Origin: Glandiceps talaboti
Taxonomy: Eukaryota; Hemichordata; Enteropneusta; Spengelidae
Direction: 5' to 3'
NCBI RefSeq assembly: GCF_964340395.1
Contig: NC_135566.1
Coordinates: 22,276,635-22,340,634 of the forward strand
DNA length: 64,000 nucleotides
In this document: in pieces, positions 46,049-58,719 of the stretch
Layout of the letters: every line of letters starts with the position of its first letter
Position numbering within the stretch: the first letter of the stretch is position 1
The notes under the pieces: generated by a model
Told to the model about the DNA's origin: nothing
The model's input: the letters and a program-made list of their open reading frames with translations, nothing else
Databases searched by the model: none
Made by a program: the position numbers and the translations under genes

Positions 46049-49000
46049 ATGGCGTCCCTTTCCTGTGCAACACTCAATGTTCGCGGATGTCGTGATTCGT
46101 TAAAACGTTATCAAGTTTTCGACTTCTTATCCCGAAGACTTCTACCTCCTCCAAGAAACTCACTCTATACCTAGCGATAAACTTATTTGGCCACTTGTTG
46201 TATGGGGATCAAAGTGTATCTTATCGCATGGGACAAACAACAGTGCTGTAATAGCAATTATGTTCTCGCCAAAGAGTAAAGTTGAAATAATAGAGAAATC
46301 AGAACCAATCCCAGGCCATATTTTACATGGTCATGCGAAAGTCAACGACACACCTGTAAATATCATTTACGCACATTCTAATGCAAAAGACCGTCTGAAG
46401 TGCTTCACGAAACTGAATGGATTACTACCAAAACTTAATGAAGATCCTACTATCCTTGCAGGGGACTTTAATTGCACACTAAATCCAGACTCGATAGACA
46501 ACAATGCAGTGAATCAGATCCACATACAGTACGTGGCCTCGGTAACCTGATAAGTAAACACAAACTCATCGACGCCTGGCATCATCACCATAACAACACC
46601 TGGCACAGAAATGATACAAAAGCACGACTTGACAGAATCTACATAAACAAATGCTTGAAAACACGCATTAGAACAATAGCCATTCAAAATGCCAGCCTCG
46701 CATTCTCCGACCACTCCTTGGTGAAATTAACCTTAGCACAGAAACAAATTCAAAAATGCAATCCTGCAGTATGGTGCCTCAACACCGAAACATTAAAAGA
46801 TGACAATTATTGTCAACTTATATCATACTTCTGGGGAAATTGGACCAAAGAAAAAAATAATTATGCCAACCTCGCGACCTGGTAGGAAATCGGATAATGG
46901 AAAATAAAACTATTAACACAACAGTTCTGTATCTCAGAACACAACGAACGTAAACTTACCAAAGTACACTGGAAAAAGACATCCAACGCATCGAAGAAAG
47001 AATACAAAAGTCATAGACAATGACTTAAGAAATGAATACAACCGAAAGAAAAGCTTACTAATTCAACTTACCCGATCTGACAGCAGAGGTGCAGCCACGA
47101 TCACGTCATCAATTCCTCCAAGACAGCGGCATGCCCGGTAATTTTTTCTTCACTCTCGAACAAGACAAAGGGAAATCAAGACGCACTGTTTGACAACACC
47201 ATCACAGACCAACATGAAATACGAGACATCATATACAACTATTACCAGAACTTATACACACCCGAACCAACTGATCCAATCGCCCAAAATACTCTACTTG
47301 AAAACTTATCACAACTTACCAACCCGGATCGCAACTACCTTATAGTGAAATATCCTACGAAGAACTTACAAATTCAGTTAAACTCCTATCAAATGATCGC
47401 TCTCCAGGTATAGACGGCCTTCCAAGTGAATTCTATCAAACATTTTGGCACGTCCTTGGCAAAGATTTACACCAAGTATTTACACAATTTATCGAAAACG
47501 GAACACTCCCACTATCGTCTCGCAAAGCAATCATCAGCCTCCACCCTAAAACCGGTGACAATGCATTGGTTAAAAACTGGAGACCCATTAGCCTACTGTG
47601 CAGCGACTATAAAATTATAACTAAAGCTCTATCCACTCGTCCTCGCTCTGTCATATCAACGATTGTGCACAAAGATCAGACATGCGGTATCCCAGGACGC
47701 AAGATTTTTGATAATGTACACTTAATACGCAACAATATCTTCTATGCAAATGATAATGACAAACCCCTTGGAATAGTAGCGTTAGACCAGGAAAAGGCGT
47801 GCGTTCGACCGAATAAACCATGACTACCTATTCCAAACCCTGAAATCATTCGGAGTCGGACCTCGCTTCATCAACTACATTAAAGTTCTATATACAGACA
47901 TATAGTCCCTAATCCGTATCAACAGCAACAAAAATAATAAATAAAAATAAAAATACAGAGAGGCGTCCGACAAGGATGTTCCCTGTCAGGTCAACTCTAC
48001 GTCATCGCCCTCGAGCCACTACTGAACAGAATACGAATTGACAGTGGAATAACTCCATTAACATTATCAGGAGTACCCATGTACACCATCTTATCAGCAT
48101 ATGCTGACGACGTAGAGGTACTACAGACCGATTTTAACAAGTTACAAACATGTCTAGAAGTGTACGAAAAGGCATCAAACGCAAAAGTGAACCTCGAAAA
48201 ATCAGAAGGTCTGTGGGTACATAGACAATCCATTAGGTATTAAATGGAACTCTACCGGACTTAAAATTCTAGGAGTCTACCTTGGCAACACTGACACGTA
48301 CTATCGAAGAAATTGGACAAAACTTGTCAACACTATCGAAAACAAAATTAAATACTGGTCAACCTTCGCTCCGGGAATGTCATATAGAGGCCGTATACTT
48401 ATCATAAACCATTTCATCGCGTCAAAATTACTTCATAGACTTAACTGTATTACACCAACCAAAGATACCATATCATACATTCAAACATTATTACTTAGAT
48501 TCCTTTGGATACCAGTCGAAACTATCTGTTTACCTCTCAAAAAAGGTGGACAGGGACTAATACATCTCCAAACTCGGCTCACGTCACTCCGAATAAGCCA
48601 CATACAACGTTATCTCTACCAAGACAACCTCCACCCGTCATCATACTTCATGGATTACTTCTTCAGTAAAATCGGTAATTTAAACTACAAAAGACAATTA
48701 CTGTTAACAATTGATACCAACCCGGACAAAACACATATGCCAGACTTCTACGTTGATTTACTACATCGTTGGAACTCAACTAAGAAAAGGAGACCCAGAG
48801 ACCATATCGGAAATTATCAACGAACCTTTATTCCAAAACCCACTTATTCTACATCCTATCCATGGAACACCATTTGCACTTCATCACTTCGTAGACGCAG
48901 GCATTACTAAAATTGGTGACCTCGTCGATAACAATGAAAAACGCTGGCTTACCTCCACTGATATCAGCGACAAAGTTAACATTCACTCAAACCGCATACT

Positions 49001-49734
49001 TGCCCTTACTCTAAAAGTAACTCACCAGGCAATACCAGATATCCTAAAGATAAAAATCAACGACTACCTTGAAGACCAATCTTCTACCGAAACACAGAAC
49101 CCACATTATTCGATCGAACTCTATCACTCACCCGAACTCAACATTGCGCTCTACAAACTAGAGAAAGGTGCAATTTATAGATATTTGATATTAGAACGAC
49201 ACGCTAACAAACAACCGAATAGACTAGACACTGTGTGGAGAGACATATTAAGCTTACCCGACCATCTACATCCAAACTACGAAGCATGCTACTACCCGCC
49301 AACTATAAAGAAAGAAGGGGATCTACAATCATGGCGTCTACTACATGGTGCATACACTACAGGTATCTATTTATTCAACTCAGGATTTCGCCAAGACTCT
49401 CATTGTCCACATTGTGGCGACAAAGACTCTCTTCTCCACATTTTCATCGATTGCCAACAAATCCAACAATTACTTGCCTTCATCATCGTTATCATCTCCC
49501 GTCTTGTCAACAACGATCATGTAATACCAATGGCGTGGTTTTTCATCAAGCCACCGAAGAAAAGCAGAGCTTTCATCAACAAATATGCCATTCCTCTTCA
49601 CCCACATAACGTCAACAGCAAAAATGTCAATACGATGGAATAAAATGGACGACACAACTCAAGTCGACCCATTGGAAATATTTAAAACGCGTATACGAGC
49701 AAGAGTACAAATTCTAGAACATTACAGATTATGA
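46049..49734 (+). pseudogene. Decayed Tx1/L1-like LINE ORF2 (APE-RT)
   Basis: Starts MASLSCATLNVRG at 46049. Endonuclease pieces: LLQETHS (about 46145), AGDFNCTLNP (46458 onward) and FSDHSLVKL (about 46705). RT pieces: RSPGIDGLPSEFY (about 47400), NWRPISLLCSDYK (about 47577), IPGRKIFDNVHLIRN, RGVRQGCSLSGQLY (about 47965) and the catalytic box YADD (48100-48111). The C-terminal domain has WRLLHGAYTTG and a CPHC...H...C finger (49404-49453), and the last residues end at TGA 49732-49734. NWRPISLL and the C-terminal LLHGAxTTG are characteristic of the Tx1/L1 group. Many frameshifts (near 46140, 46530, 46890, 47805, 48235 and 48770 among others) show an old copy. It has the same orientation as its ORF1, with 32 bases between them. 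Confidence 0.83.
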
Positions 49735-49749
49735 CAATGTATAGTTAAG

Positions 49750-49910
49750 TAATAACACATGCCAGCGAGGGCAATATCACCATTTAGTGCCTGCCCAAGG
49801 GTTGACACTCTTTACCAAAATTTTGAACATCATCATCAACATTTTGGTAAAGAGTGTCAGCCCGAGGGCCGGCACTAAATGGTGATATTGCCCGAGCGCA
49901 TGTGTTATTA
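49750..49910. mobile_element. Small foldback element (161 bp)
   Basis: Arms of about 70 bp are near-perfect reverse complements: TAATAACACATG...GGGCAATATCACCATTTAGT on the left, mirrored by ACTAAATGGTGATATTGCCC...CATGTGTTATTA on the right, around a short CATCATCATCAA centre. It sits 16 bp after the Tx1-like ORF2 stop. A further direct copy of CGGGCAATATCACC occurs at 50498-50511, so the arms may be termini of a larger family that also owns the coding remnant to the right. Confidence 0.8.
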
Positions 49911-49916
49911 ATTTTA

Positions 49917-50387
49917 TTACACCGTCCCACCATAGATTGTTGAACTCTGAAATAATGATGCTGAAGCTGATCTTGGTATCTCAATGTTGACTTGACGGTT
50001 GCTTTGTGGATCGTTTGCCGACACTAACTCATCGACAACAGCCATGTCCTGAGACAGAGATAGTAGTGGTGACTGAACGAAGGGAGTTAGCATTGCTGTG
50101 GTTTTCTTTTCCGATGCCCGGCGATCGCTGTTGCAGCTCACCTGTAGCTGTGCTTGTCGACGTATTATACACTACTGGATGGATTGATACAAGTTAGCGT
50201 ATTGCTACTCGTAGTAGCTGTTGCCATAGTAGCAGACCCTAATGTTTCAGCCAATTGTTTATTCTGTGCCAAAAACAGAGACGGAATGGTTGGTAGCAAT
50301 TTTTGTGTTCTTACTGTCCAATTCTAATAAAATGTCATCGAGTTCTCTACCGGAAAGGTTTGCGTGTCTTACTGCGGCAGTCGCCAT
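49917..50387 (-). pseudogene. Decayed coding remnant, possibly Crypton/KIAA1958-like N-terminus
   Basis: On the minus strand an ATG at 50387 reads MATAAVRHANLSGRELDDIL then LELDSKNTKIATNHSVSVF before a frameshift and TAA. Another frame continues LAQNKQLAETLGSATMATAT, and a third (about 50141-49917) an Ser/Gln-rich region. The pattern of an acidic helix, D-S-K-N-T-K and SVxVF resembles N-termini of tyrosine-recombinase (Crypton/KIAA1958-like) proteins, but no recombinase catalytic residues remain, so the assignment is tentative. Bracketed by GGGCAATATCACC motifs at 49880-49892 (inverted) and 50499-50511. Confidence 0.35.
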
Positions 50388-50511
50388 GTCTGAGCGAAAG
50401 TAGTGAACGACAATTTGTTATGCGCAGAAGCAGTGCGCAGTGGTTCAAACAACTTCAGCGGGCAATAGTCCCGGGCATTAATTAGTCTCTGCACGAGCGG
50501 GCAATATCACC

Positions 50512-50860
50512 TTGTGTGCAATAGCCCAGTTAAAATCGGTCACGTGATACGAGTCTGACCAATCACAGCCTTCGGAAGAACGCCGAGGTGTAATAAATAT
50601 CTTTTCATCAATTTGGACCATCAACGACGCCGTATGTCGCGTAGTCGACGGACAACTCAGCTTCAATTTTTAGCTACAAACAGTATAAACTCCAGTATTA
50701 AATTTACCATTTGTACATTCTAGTCAAATAACGCATTGTTTTAATGTAACTTTCAGCCATCATATTGTCACTATATTTCTGAACTTGAATAACTTCCAAC
50801 TTGTAGAACTCGATGTAAATATCAGTCTTCATTCAGTACAACAGTTCCTTTGAAAGATGG
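50512..50860. other. Intergenic, nothing recognised
   Basis: Unique DNA between the remnant and the GAT microsatellite. Confidence 0.4.
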
Positions 50861-50862
50861 CA

Positions 50863-50911
<49 letters not shown>

Positions 50912-50937
50912 CGATGGCAATGATGATGACAATGGCA

Positions 50938-50983
<46 letters not shown>

Positions 50984-51085
50984 CAATGCTGATGACGACA
51001 ATGCTGGTGACGATGACGATGACGATGGTGATGATAAAGATGACGATGACAATGGCAACGACAATGATGATGATGACAACTTATC
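50861..51085. repeat. (GAT)n trinucleotide repeat
   Basis: Long GAT tracts with GAC/AATG interruptions; apparent poly-Asp, poly-Met, poly-His and poly-Ser frames are artefacts. Confidence 0.97.
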
Positions 51086-51296
51086 ATGAAATGTTTGTCT
51101 GAAAGAATAAACGGTAACTGGGCATGCGTGGCCTTGAATAATATTAATTTCCAAGGATTTGAAGTCGGTTGATAAATGTTATAATTATTGACACATATTC
51201 CATTTCTACAATGTTAAAGATATGTACAGTATCTACTGGTTTGTGCCTTTTTGTGTTGTATGCAGACTTGCACATTTAGCAACATATATTAAGTAT

Positions 51297-52483
51297 CTAA
51301 GTTGCATGGTTAGTTTACCCTTGAATTGAGCAGTGGAAACTCCCTAAGTTGCATGGTTAGTTTACCCTTGAATTGAGCAGTGGAAACTCCCTAAGTTGCA
51401 TGGTTATAGTTTACCCTTGAATTTGAGCAGTGGAAACCCCCTAAGTTGCATGGTTAGTTTACCCTTGAATTGAGCAGTGGAAACTCCCTAAGTTGCATGG
51501 TTAGTTTACCCTGGAATTGAGCAGTGGAAACTCCCTAAGTTACATGGTTAGTTTACCCTTGAATTTGAGCAGTGGAAACTCCCTAAGTTGCATGGTTAGT
51601 TTACCCTGGAATTGAGCAGTGGAAACTCCCTAAGTTGCATGGTTAGTTTACCCTGGAATTGAGCAGTGGAAACTCCCTAAGTTGCATGGTTAGTTTACCC
51701 TTGAATTTGAGCAGTGGAAACCCCCTAAGTTGCATGGTTGGTTTACCCTTGAATTGAGCAGTGGAAACTCCCTAAGTTACATGGTTAGTTTACCCTGGAA
51801 TTGAGCAGTGGAAACTCCCTAAGTTGCATGGTTAGTTTACCCTTGAATTGAGCAGTGGAAACCCCCTAAGTTGCATGGTTAGTTTACCCTTGAATTGAGC
51901 AGTGGAAACTCCCTAAGTTGCATGGTTAGTTTACCCTTGAATTTGAGCAGTGGAAACCCCCAAAGTTGCATGGTTAGTTTACCCTTGAATTGAGCAGTGG
52001 AAACTCCCTAAGTTGCATGGTTAGTTTACCCTTGAATTTGAGCAGTGGAAACCCCCTAAGTTACATGGTTAGTTTACCCTTGAATTGAGCAGTGGAAACT
52101 CCCTAAGTTGCATGGTTAGTTTACCCTTGAATTGAGCAGTGGAAACCCCTAAGTTGCATGGTTAGAGTACCCTTGAATTTGAGCAGTGGAAACCCCTAAG
52201 TTACATGGTTAGTTTACCCTTGAATTGAGCAGTGGAAATCCCCTAAGTTGCATGGTTAGTTTACCCTTGAATTGAGCAGTGGAAACCCCCTAAGTTGCAT
52301 GGTTAGTTTACCCTTGAATTGAGCAGTGGAAACTCCCTAAGTTGCATGGTTAGTTTACCCTTGAATTTGAGCAGTGGAAACCCCCTAAGTTACATGGTTA
52401 GTTTACCCTTGAATTTGAGCAGTGGAAACTCCCTAAGTTGCATGGTTAGTTTACCCTTGAATTTGAGCAGTGGTAACCCCCTT
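51297..52483. repeat. 47/48-bp minisatellite, about 25 copies
   Basis: Unit contains CTAAGTTGCATGGTTAGTTT, ACCCTTGAATTGAGCAG and TGGAAACTCC. Variants: GAATTTGAG (one extra T, making 48 bp), CCCTGG for CCCTTG, ACTCC or ACCCC, and TTACATGG for TTGCATGG. Single-base length variants shift between copies. Confidence 0.95.
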
Positions 52484-53525
<1,042 letters not shown>

Positions 53526-53555
53526 ATGATGTCAGTCCAAATGTCTCCTGGTTAT

Positions 53556-53990
53556 TAGTCCCCGCGGACGAAGTCCTGAACGGGGATTTATGGATTGGGT
53601 TCCGTCTGTCCGTCCGTCCGTCCGTGCGTCCGTCCGTCCGCCCGCAGCTGTTTCTTGGAGATGCCTGGACCGATTTTTTTCAAACTTGGTACAGGGGCAA
53701 CATACTATGGCATACATATGCACGTTAATTTGTTTTATGATACGATCCAATATGGCCGCCTAGCAACCATTTTGTTTGTGAATTTTCCCTGTCTAAAGCC
53801 ATAACTCAGACATGCTTTAACAGATCTCATTCAAAGTTGGTATTAGGACAGTGTTCTATGACATACATGTGTATATTCATTTTCGTCGTGATACGATCCA
53901 ATATGGCTGCCTGCCAGCCATTTTGTTTGTGAATTTTCCATGTCCAAAGCCATAACTCAGACTCCATTTTCATCGTGATATGATCCCCCA
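53556..53990. repeat. Interspersed repeat with CCGT head and ~155-bp internal repeats
   Basis: Begins with a hairpin-capable TAGTCCCCGCGGACGAAGTC...GGGG, then a CCGT/TCCG tetranucleotide run (53608-53645), then a body with two diverged copies of GATACGATCCAATATGG, CCATTTTGTTTGTGAATTTT and AAAGCCATAACTCAGA (starting near 53740 and 53890), plus a third partial copy near 53975. The structure recalls repeats I associate with several marine invertebrate genomes; the family name is not known to me. Confidence 0.55.
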
Positions 53991-56900
53991 TACCCAACCA
54001 ATCCTTTATTGTTGGAGGCATATTCCATGTCCAACAAGCACACACAACATATCTAAGTCTGTTTGTTTTAGGTTCACAAATCTTGTTGCGTGATCAGAGT
54101 AGTGATAATTCCTTAAAACCCAATTATAGCGGGGTCTATGTCATTCTCAATGACTTGTTGCATTATGTACTGCACAACAGTAATACTAGTACTGTATTCA
54201 ATATTGCAAGGCCGTAGCCTGACCAAATTGCCAGGGTGCAGAACTTTGTCTTGGTGCAATCATGCATTTAAAATTTAGAAAGGTGCTAATTCACATAAAT
54301 TTACATTAATTTACATAATATCAATTTTAGCATACGCAATTGAATATCATATGTAAAGCCAGAAAAAAATTAAAAAAAAGTTGTTCAACGGGCAATCTAA
54401 CCCATCACATTGGGTAGGTAGGTCGAGTTTTAAATTTTTTTTGACAATGCTTGACAATGATAAAAAACAAACCATATATAACGATAGCAAATATTTCAGG
54501 TTGAGTTTATATGCAACGTTTTCAGTCATTGTAATTTCATCCCTTGCATTTAGTCGACATAGCAATCGATTTCCATCAGTTCTACATTTAGGAAATGTAC
54601 ACAATTTACGGTTAAACAAATTTTGTAGCTCCTTCACCCTCTCCTCTCAAAAAATGTTAAGACCCGTCTAATGAAACTCAAGCATTATTTTAGCCACCCC
54701 TTGTCACCTACACTGCAGTGGAGATATACAATTATATGGTACAATGATGCATTAAAATAACAGTGATAGCCGACTACAATAATACTCTGAACGAATTACT
54801 TTACACAGGATGTGGATTTCACATGCACAAGGAGATGTCTCATAATGAGCTCTAACCTATACAAGGAGGTACTTAGCCAACCACCTTCCATCTTGTTTTG
54901 CGACATTTTCGACCAAAGACAACGTCGAACACAACCGAAAGTGTGTCTTCAAAGAGTGGATCTGAAACCTAGTTTTTTTAGTTTCACTTTCTGACATTAT
55001 TGCGACTTGCTGTCTTCAAATGAAGGAGACTTTCAAGGCTACTGTTACTCACGGAAAATGCACAGTGCACGTGTGCACTTCTTTAACACTTTCCCGCACA
55101 AGGAATTTTTAATTCGCTACACTGCAAACAATTACAATTTTAACTGGATACATTTTTATTCAAAGTTAAGCCAGTGTACAATCGAGAGATATATTAGCGA
55201 GGAGTTAATACAAGTGTAAGTACAGTCACTTTTAACTTTAGTGAACCATCAATTCAAAACGCATGCTAGGAATCGTGACGTACACAACGATTTTAATAAC
55301 ATCGCTAAGTATTCGAAAAGTTGCTTTTTTGTCTTTTCCCCTAAAAATCTCAGGGGGGGGGTTCAGCTGCCCCCCCCCCGCCGGCTACGGTACTGTATTG
55401 GCAATGATCATTACCTTGGGGAGCCTTCATTCAGTGCAGGGGGGGGGGGCAAGCCTAGTCTGTAACGAGTGCACTCCATCATTCCCCTTTCTTTAAAACC
55501 TGGCCCTCCCCTCTGATGAAATGTTTCAAAAACATGAGTTAAATGCTGTCAGACGTCAAAAAGACACGAGTCTCTGAATAAATGGTAAGGACTCGACCCC
55601 ACTAGTACTACTGTCACCACATTGATAATTTTATAAAAGGCATTTGTTGTTTCCCACAACGACCACCACAGTCAATATGTTAGTCTTGCTTGCAGACGGT
55701 GCACCGGGTGGGTCTAGATTACTGACATGACCCTCAACACCCGAGGGACGACTTATTCCGTATGCAAGCAGGACTATGAACATGTATGAAGGAACTGCAC
55801 TAGTTAAGTCCAATGGTTTGATCTAATTCCCCGGGCAGATCTGAAAGCCAGAACTCCCAAACACTAGATGGGCACATCACCGACATTGTATGTCAACAAT
55901 TCCACTCCACAACATTATCACCGATATCTTACCACATTGCACTGTTCTCCCTTCATCCCTGTAAGACCCACTCCACTCCTCTCATTACACTACAACGATC
56001 AATATTGACTGTATGGTTGTCGGTAGCGATTTGACTGAAATATTAAGATATTACTTTACAATGGCGGCAGCGGTGGGAATATGCCAAAATCACAAAATAC
56101 AGCAAAATGCAAATATACAATGAGTCAAAGTAAAATGTGACTCTCCCCTAATGTTTTCTATATAAAAAAATATGTGAGAGCCGATTTCCAACACCCCCAT
56201 TCATCTACCCCCTTCTTGTGATTACTCACTCGTCATATCATTGCCGACCCAATTCCGTCTAATGTTACAATATATATAAACATACCGTCCAGAACGACTT
56301 AAATTCACATGAAAATAATGTTATAATCAGATATATCATTCATTTTACTGGTTGATGACTCAACCAGCTTTTCACCATATATATTTAGACATGAGTCATT
56401 CATTTGTGACAGAGGACAGTGGATGCGCACATCTCGTTTCACGGTCTATTCATTTGCTTGTAACCACGTCATTGACGGAGTTTGACAGCCCTTTCAAACT
56501 ATTGAAATCACCGCAGCGTTTGTAGACGATCTGAGACAATTTCTTGTAAGACAGCCAACAGAAAATAACCTGTGGTAATTTTCAGGAGATAAGAATGATA
56601 CAGGTCGGGTCACAGGTCAGCTTGTGGCAATCCTGTCAGAAGTATTGATGGACAGCGGTCATGATACCTTGGCTTGCCAGGGAAGTCTCCACGCTCAGAC
56701 GTATTGGCACCTGGAAAATAAGCTCGGAAGGAGGCATACCTCAAAAATATCCACGAGTAATGGTCAATTAATTTTAATTTATTGTCTTAGTAGACTTGAA
56801 ATACTATATCTGATGATATGTTCTGTCGTCCATATAGGCAATCAAAGCAGGCCTGGCAATTCACTCAACCATTTATGATTCCACAACTTAATCTGAATAA

Positions 56901-57200
56901 TGCCAATATTATCGGCCGTGACATTTTTAAAAACAAAAACCCCATTTGGAGAAGTTGGCAAAATTTGCACCGTCTTCTGCAGTAGTATCTAGCTTTCGTC
57001 AAGGGGAAGTCATTTATAGCGCCAAGCAAGGACGGGATAGCGCTGAAAACTGCAACTGGTGCATTTGTTGATACTGTTCAGTTAGATAAAATGACTTACT
57101 GTCAATATTGTTATTGTACCGAGGTGTATTGAATTACCTATAGGTTAAGTCTGTGTAATGACTTATGTTTTACCCTAAAATCAGTGTCTCCATTAAACAG
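53991..57200. other. Largely unassigned
   Basis: Contains poly-G/poly-C runs near 55354-55380 and 55438-55449 and several short frames (for example 54381-54671, 56624-56878) with no recognisable domain. No RNA gene or tandem repeat was seen. Confidence 0.4.
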
Positions 57201-57207
57201 GTTAAAT

Positions 57208-57564
57208 AACAGAGCACTCAGGCTTAGTTAGTTATATTTACGAAAACAAACAAACAAACAAACAAACAAACAAACAAACAATAAATAAATAAATAAATAA
57301 ATAAATACTGACAAGCATCAACAAGAGAGTAATTACAAATCATTATCAACTACAAGAATTACTATAATGTTTTCCTATATGAAATGGCCACAATTTTTAG
57401 GGTATGTATAACTGTTACCATGTCGCATATAGGCGAACATAGTGATTCTTCTTGTTGATGCTTGTCAGTACCTATTTATTTGTTTATTTATATATTCATT
57501 GTTTGCTGGTTTATTTTTTTGTTTGTTTTCGTAAACATAACTAACTAAGCCTGAGTGCCCTGTG
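57208..57564. mobile_element. Foldback MITE, copy B (357 bp)
   Basis: Terminal repeats AACAGAGCACTCAGGCTTAG...CTAAGCCTGAGTGCCCTGTG continue as GTTATATTTACGAAAACAAA and complement. Flanked by a duplication GTTAAAT (57201-57207 and 57565-57571), again extendable to 8 bp by a shared G. Arms contain (CAAA)n and (TAAA)n, and an inner ACAAGCATCAACAAGA with its complement. Termini match copy A at 43526-44065 in the CAGGSYNCTCAGGCT core, so the two belong to one family. Confidence 0.8.
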
Positions 57565-57571
57565 GTTAAAT

Positions 57572-58348
57572 TTGCTCACTAAACGTAATCATTCACAAGA
57601 CACGCCGTTACGTGGCGATCGCTTTGATTGAAAGTGTATGACCTATGACCTGTCTTATGCCTCGATATCGAATATCTAATGGTCACTACCATATATACTT
57701 TACATAGATTGAAGTAGACAACTCAAAACTACGGTAATACGGCACAACATTCAAAAATCAAATCGATCAAGTAACTACACTACCTACGGATAAATTAACA
57801 ACTAAAATGTCTTTTTACGACTAATTGAACACTTTTTAGCTAATACAAAATGTATATTATTTTGGTTGCTTAATGAAAAATGTCAAACCAAGCAAGGTAA
57901 ATACTTGGACAGACTACCATAGCTGTAATTGACCTATGAACTAACACCCTGTTTTTAAAGCATCATACATTTTGATTTCTACCAGAATAGAGTACCGTCA
58001 CACAACTTTCTGCAGTAGACCTAAGGCTGCGGTCAAACTTTATGATAGAGGGGCCTGGGGAGAAAATGGACGTCACGAAAAAAATTAGGGGTGCGAAGGG
58101 GGCCATGGAAATTCTGATAGTCTGAAAGGGGGGGGGGACACGAAATATTTTTGCTCATGGTTGACACCAAATTAAAGATCAGGAGAGGTCCATGAATATG
58201 ATCATCAGGTCGGTTAGAGTACTATCAGGAGGGGTCGTTTACATTTGAAAATTCACTGCTTAAAGTTCAAAAAGCTACATTCAGCGATGAGGTGGATGAC
58301 TGTCATGCGAATGGGTATGTGTATGGTTAATCTTTCTACCATTTCCCT
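57572..58348. other. Intergenic, nothing recognised
   Basis: AT-rich unique DNA with a poly-G run near 58130. Confidence 0.45.
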
Positions 58349-58401
58349 CTGTCTGTCTGTATGTCTGTCTGTCTGTCTGTCTGCCTGCCTGCCTGCCTGC
58401 C

Positions 58402-58463
<62 letters not shown>

Positions 58464-58530
58464 ACTGACTGACTGACTGACTGACTGACTGACTGAGTGA
58501 CTGACTGACTGAGTGACTGACTGACTGACA

Positions 58531-58622
<92 letters not shown>
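58349..58622. repeat. Compound microsatellite (CTGT)n-(CTGA)n-(CT)n
   Basis: Successive CTGT, CTGC, CTGT, CTGA and CT tracts. Each tract differs from the next by one base of the tetramer, suggesting stepwise origin from one seed. Flanking ORFs are artefacts. Confidence 0.96.
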
Positions 58623-58626
<4 letters not shown>

Positions 58627-58719
58627 ATTAAGTGTTTGAAGAAAATCAAACTCCAGGAACAGTCGTTTGCCTTGCACGTTGGCATAATTGTTCACTTCAT
58701 TTACCTATCATATACTTAA

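Noticed and set aside
50822-51154. Poly-Asp, poly-Met, poly-His and poly-Ser ORFs
   Set aside because: Readings of the (GAT)n trinucleotide tract in different frames; no flanking gene.
58253-58695. Arg-Glu repeat protein on the minus strand
   Set aside because: Translation of (CT)n/(CTGT)n microsatellites in all frames.
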